Assembly (NCBI RefSeq): GCF_900142845.1
Contig: NZ_FSRU01000001.1
Coordinates: 2,046,001-2,110,000, forward strand
From: Paraburkholderia phenazinium
Lineage (GTDB): Bacteria > Pseudomonadota > Gammaproteobacteria > Burkholderiales > Burkholderiaceae
Length of the DNA stretch: 64,000 nucleotides
Direction: 5' to 3'
Shown here piece after piece: positions 62,590 through 64,000 of the stretch. The translations under genes were made by a program, and so were the position numbers. The notes beneath the pieces are model-generated. The model had not been told where the DNA came from and did not search any database. It saw nothing but the letters and a program-made list of their open reading frames with translations. Numbering within the stretch: the stretch's first letter is position 1; each line of letters starts with the position of its first letter.

Positions 62590-63366
62590 CTAACTCATCC
62601 AGTTTCCTCCATCGACGTTGAGCGTCTGTGCGGTGATGTAATCAGCGTCTGTGGAAGCGAGGAAGACCGCCGCGCCGGTCAGTTCGTCGGGTCGGCCCAT
62701 GCGACCTAGCGGGACTGACTCGCCTACCAAGCGCTTCTTCTCGCCGATCGGGCGGTTCTCGTAACGCGCAAAGAGAGCATCAACGTCTTTCCACATTGGA
62801 GTGTCAATGACGCCCGGTGCGATGCCGTTGACATTGATGCGATGAGGCGCAAGCGCGAGCGCAGCCGACTGCGTATAACTGATGACGGCCGCCTTGCTGG
62901 CGCAATAGTGCGATACCAGTGCTTCGCCTCGGCGTCCAGCCTGAGACGCCATGTTGATGATCTTGCCGCCGCGGCCCTGATCCACCATCTGCTGGGCGAC
63001 CCGCTGCATCAGGAAGAACATCCCTTTAACGTTCACGGCGAAGATCCGGTCGAAGATTTCCCATGACTCGTCCAGCAACGGACGCATATCGAATACGGCA
63101 GCGTTATTGAAGAGAACGTCGACGCGCCCGAATTGGTCGATCGTAGACCGTACAATGCCCTCGATGCTGTCGCGCCTGGTTACATCCGCCTGGAGCAGCA
63201 GCAGATGACTTTTCTGAGCATCGGTGTAGGTCGCTTCCAGCTCCGATTTCGGCTTGACATCAACGACAACGACCTTGGCTCCCTCATTCAGATATCGGCG
63301 AACAACCGACTCGCCGATGCCCGTTGCTCCACCTGTCACGATGGCAATCTTGTCTTTCAGTTGCAT
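62590..63366 (-). CDS. Polyol (sorbitol/galactitol-type) dehydrogenase, SmoS-like SDR
   Basis: A 258-residue SDR. TGGATGIG near residue 10 binds NAD+. The catalytic serine is in NMASQAGRRGEALVSHYCAS, whose Tyr-x3-Lys follows. The end DYITAQTLNVDGGNWMS is nearly the same as that of Rhodobacter sorbitol dehydrogenase SmoS from memory. SmoS oxidises D-glucitol to fructose and galactitol to L-tagatose. ATG 63366 is preceded by GAGGAGG. It lies upstream of the transporter genes in the same operon. Confidence 0.9.
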   Translation of the reverse strand: MQLKDKIAIVTGGATGIGESVVRRYLNEGAKVVVVDVKPKSELEATYTDAQKSHLLLLQADVTRRDSIEGIVRSTIDQFGRVDVLFNNAAVFDMRPLLDESWEIFDRIFAVNVKGMFFLMQRVAQQMVDQGRGGKIINMASQAGRRGEALVSHYCASKAAVISYTQSAALALAPHRINVNGIAPGVIDTPMWKDVDALFARYENRPIGEKKRLVGESVPLGRMGRPDELTGAAVFLASTDADYITAQTLNVDGGNWMS

Positions 63367-63580
63367 CCTGCACCTCCTCAAATGGAAAGCGTCCCTCTCT
63401 ATACCCGTCTGACCAGACAATCAGGAATACTACTTAGATTCAATAGACGTCATGGCATCAATTCCCGCCCGTCGCTGGCTCTCATCCTGCAGCTACCAAT
63501 TACCCTGTTGCGTCGACCAGAACGAAGGCAAAGGATTCAGGTTTCATTGCGAACTTCAACCTGTCTGAGCGAGGGGCGTG

Positions 63581-64000
63581 TCATGCTGCGCACGCAGCAG
63601 CGTACACACCAATGACTTCGCGAATCTTGCTCTGGATGAGGTTCATCGGAGACGCATCGATCAGCCCGCGCCTCAATTGCCAGTATTGTTCAGGCAGGTA
63701 GCGGCTAAGCAGGTTCTCGGAAATGGTGACGTCCGTCAGGTTCTTGATCAGCTTCTGAGCCGCCGCGTCGATTTCCCGGTCCGCCCAGTAATATCTGACG
63801 CGGTCGCTATAGCTGTAAGTTCTCAGCAACCGCTTTTCCGGCTCGTCGCCGTGGTAATACTTCTCCCAGTTACCGGGTTTGGAAAGCATGACCTTCTCGA
63901 CTACCTCGCGCAGGTTCGACCTTGCATCTGCGGCAACGAGCTCGACTTCGATGTCGGAAAGCGCGTAGAGTGCTTCGCGCAGGGCGAAGGTGACTCCAGG
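63581..64000 (-). CDS. Tagatose-bisphosphate aldolase non-catalytic subunit, KbaZ/GatZ-like (5' partial)
   Basis: The frame is open from the right window edge to a stop at 63581, giving the last 139 residues of a protein. It reads TFALREALYALSDIEVEL at the edge, then WEKYYHGDEPEKRLLRTYSY and SDRVRYYWADREID, ending EVIGVYAAACAA. This is the C-terminal third of the KbaZ/GatZ family, the chaperone-like partner of class II D-tagatose-1,6-bisphosphate aldolase. It is the most upstream visible gene of the polyol operon and points to galactitol, tagatose or related sugar catabolism. The 214-bp gap to the SDR gene has no gene. Confidence 0.85.
   Translation of the reverse strand, partial: PGVTFALREALYALSDIEVELVAADARSNLREVVEKVMLSKPGNWEKYYHGDEPEKRLLRTYSYSDRVRYYWADREIDAAAQKLIKNLTDVTISENLLSRYLPEQYWQLRRGLIDASPMNLIQSKIREVIGVYAAACAA

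Overview
The window is GC-rich (roughly 60-65 percent by eye) and looks like a chromosome or megaplasmid segment of a Burkholderiales bacterium, most likely Paraburkholderia, Burkholderia or Caballeronia. The grounds are codon use, a benABCD set with a BenM-type regulator, a DUF692/DUF2282 (bufferin-type) pair, a polyol ABC operon, and the many LysR and TetR genes. This placement is inference from gene content and not a database match.

Layout. 1-7.8 kb is housekeeping and accessory metabolism: a 5'-cut ABC exporter, a zinc-type alcohol dehydrogenase divergent from a LysR gene, a TetR gene divergent from a flavin monooxygenase with a palindrome between them, a YghU-type GST and an unknown small protein. 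8.07-14.6 kb is a compact plus-strand medium-chain polyhydroxyalkanoate (PHA) locus: acyl-CoA ligase, MaoC hydratase, a class II-like PhaC, phasin, PhaZ depolymerase and a DUF445 membrane protein. It faces a convergent 908-residue MalT-like LuxR regulator. 17.7-19.3 kb holds an ompW remnant and a bufAB-type RiPP pair behind an ECF-like promoter. 19.4-24.2 kb is benM with benABCD. 24.4-29.5 kb is catalase/cytochrome b561, a CDF exporter, a 50-residue membrane protein, mntH and psiE.

29.8-56.4 kb is a mosaic defence island. In order it has a BrnTA toxin-antitoxin pair, a zone of transposon-end-like repeats with an IS66 relic and broken TIR-like and HerA-like genes, a Gabija-like gajA-gajB operon, a three-gene operon (STAND NTPase fused to a PD-(D/E)XK nuclease, TIR-like protein, second nuclease), a convergent double-zinc HNH protein, a TIR/SEFIR plus Abi_C-like pair, a complete ABC three-component (ABC-3C) operon, and at the right side a tyrosine recombinase, a KfrA-like protein and an HNH protein.

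56.9-64 kb is one minus-strand polyol operon: KbaZ/GatZ-like protein (cut by the window end), two SDR dehydrogenases, periplasmic binding protein, two permeases and a MalK-type ATPase.

The best candidate for an undescribed system is the 38.8-45.5 kb three-gene operon. The bufAB pair without bufC, the two repeat arrays with identical 28/40-bp spacing, and the mcl-PHA locus in this genus background are the next most interesting.
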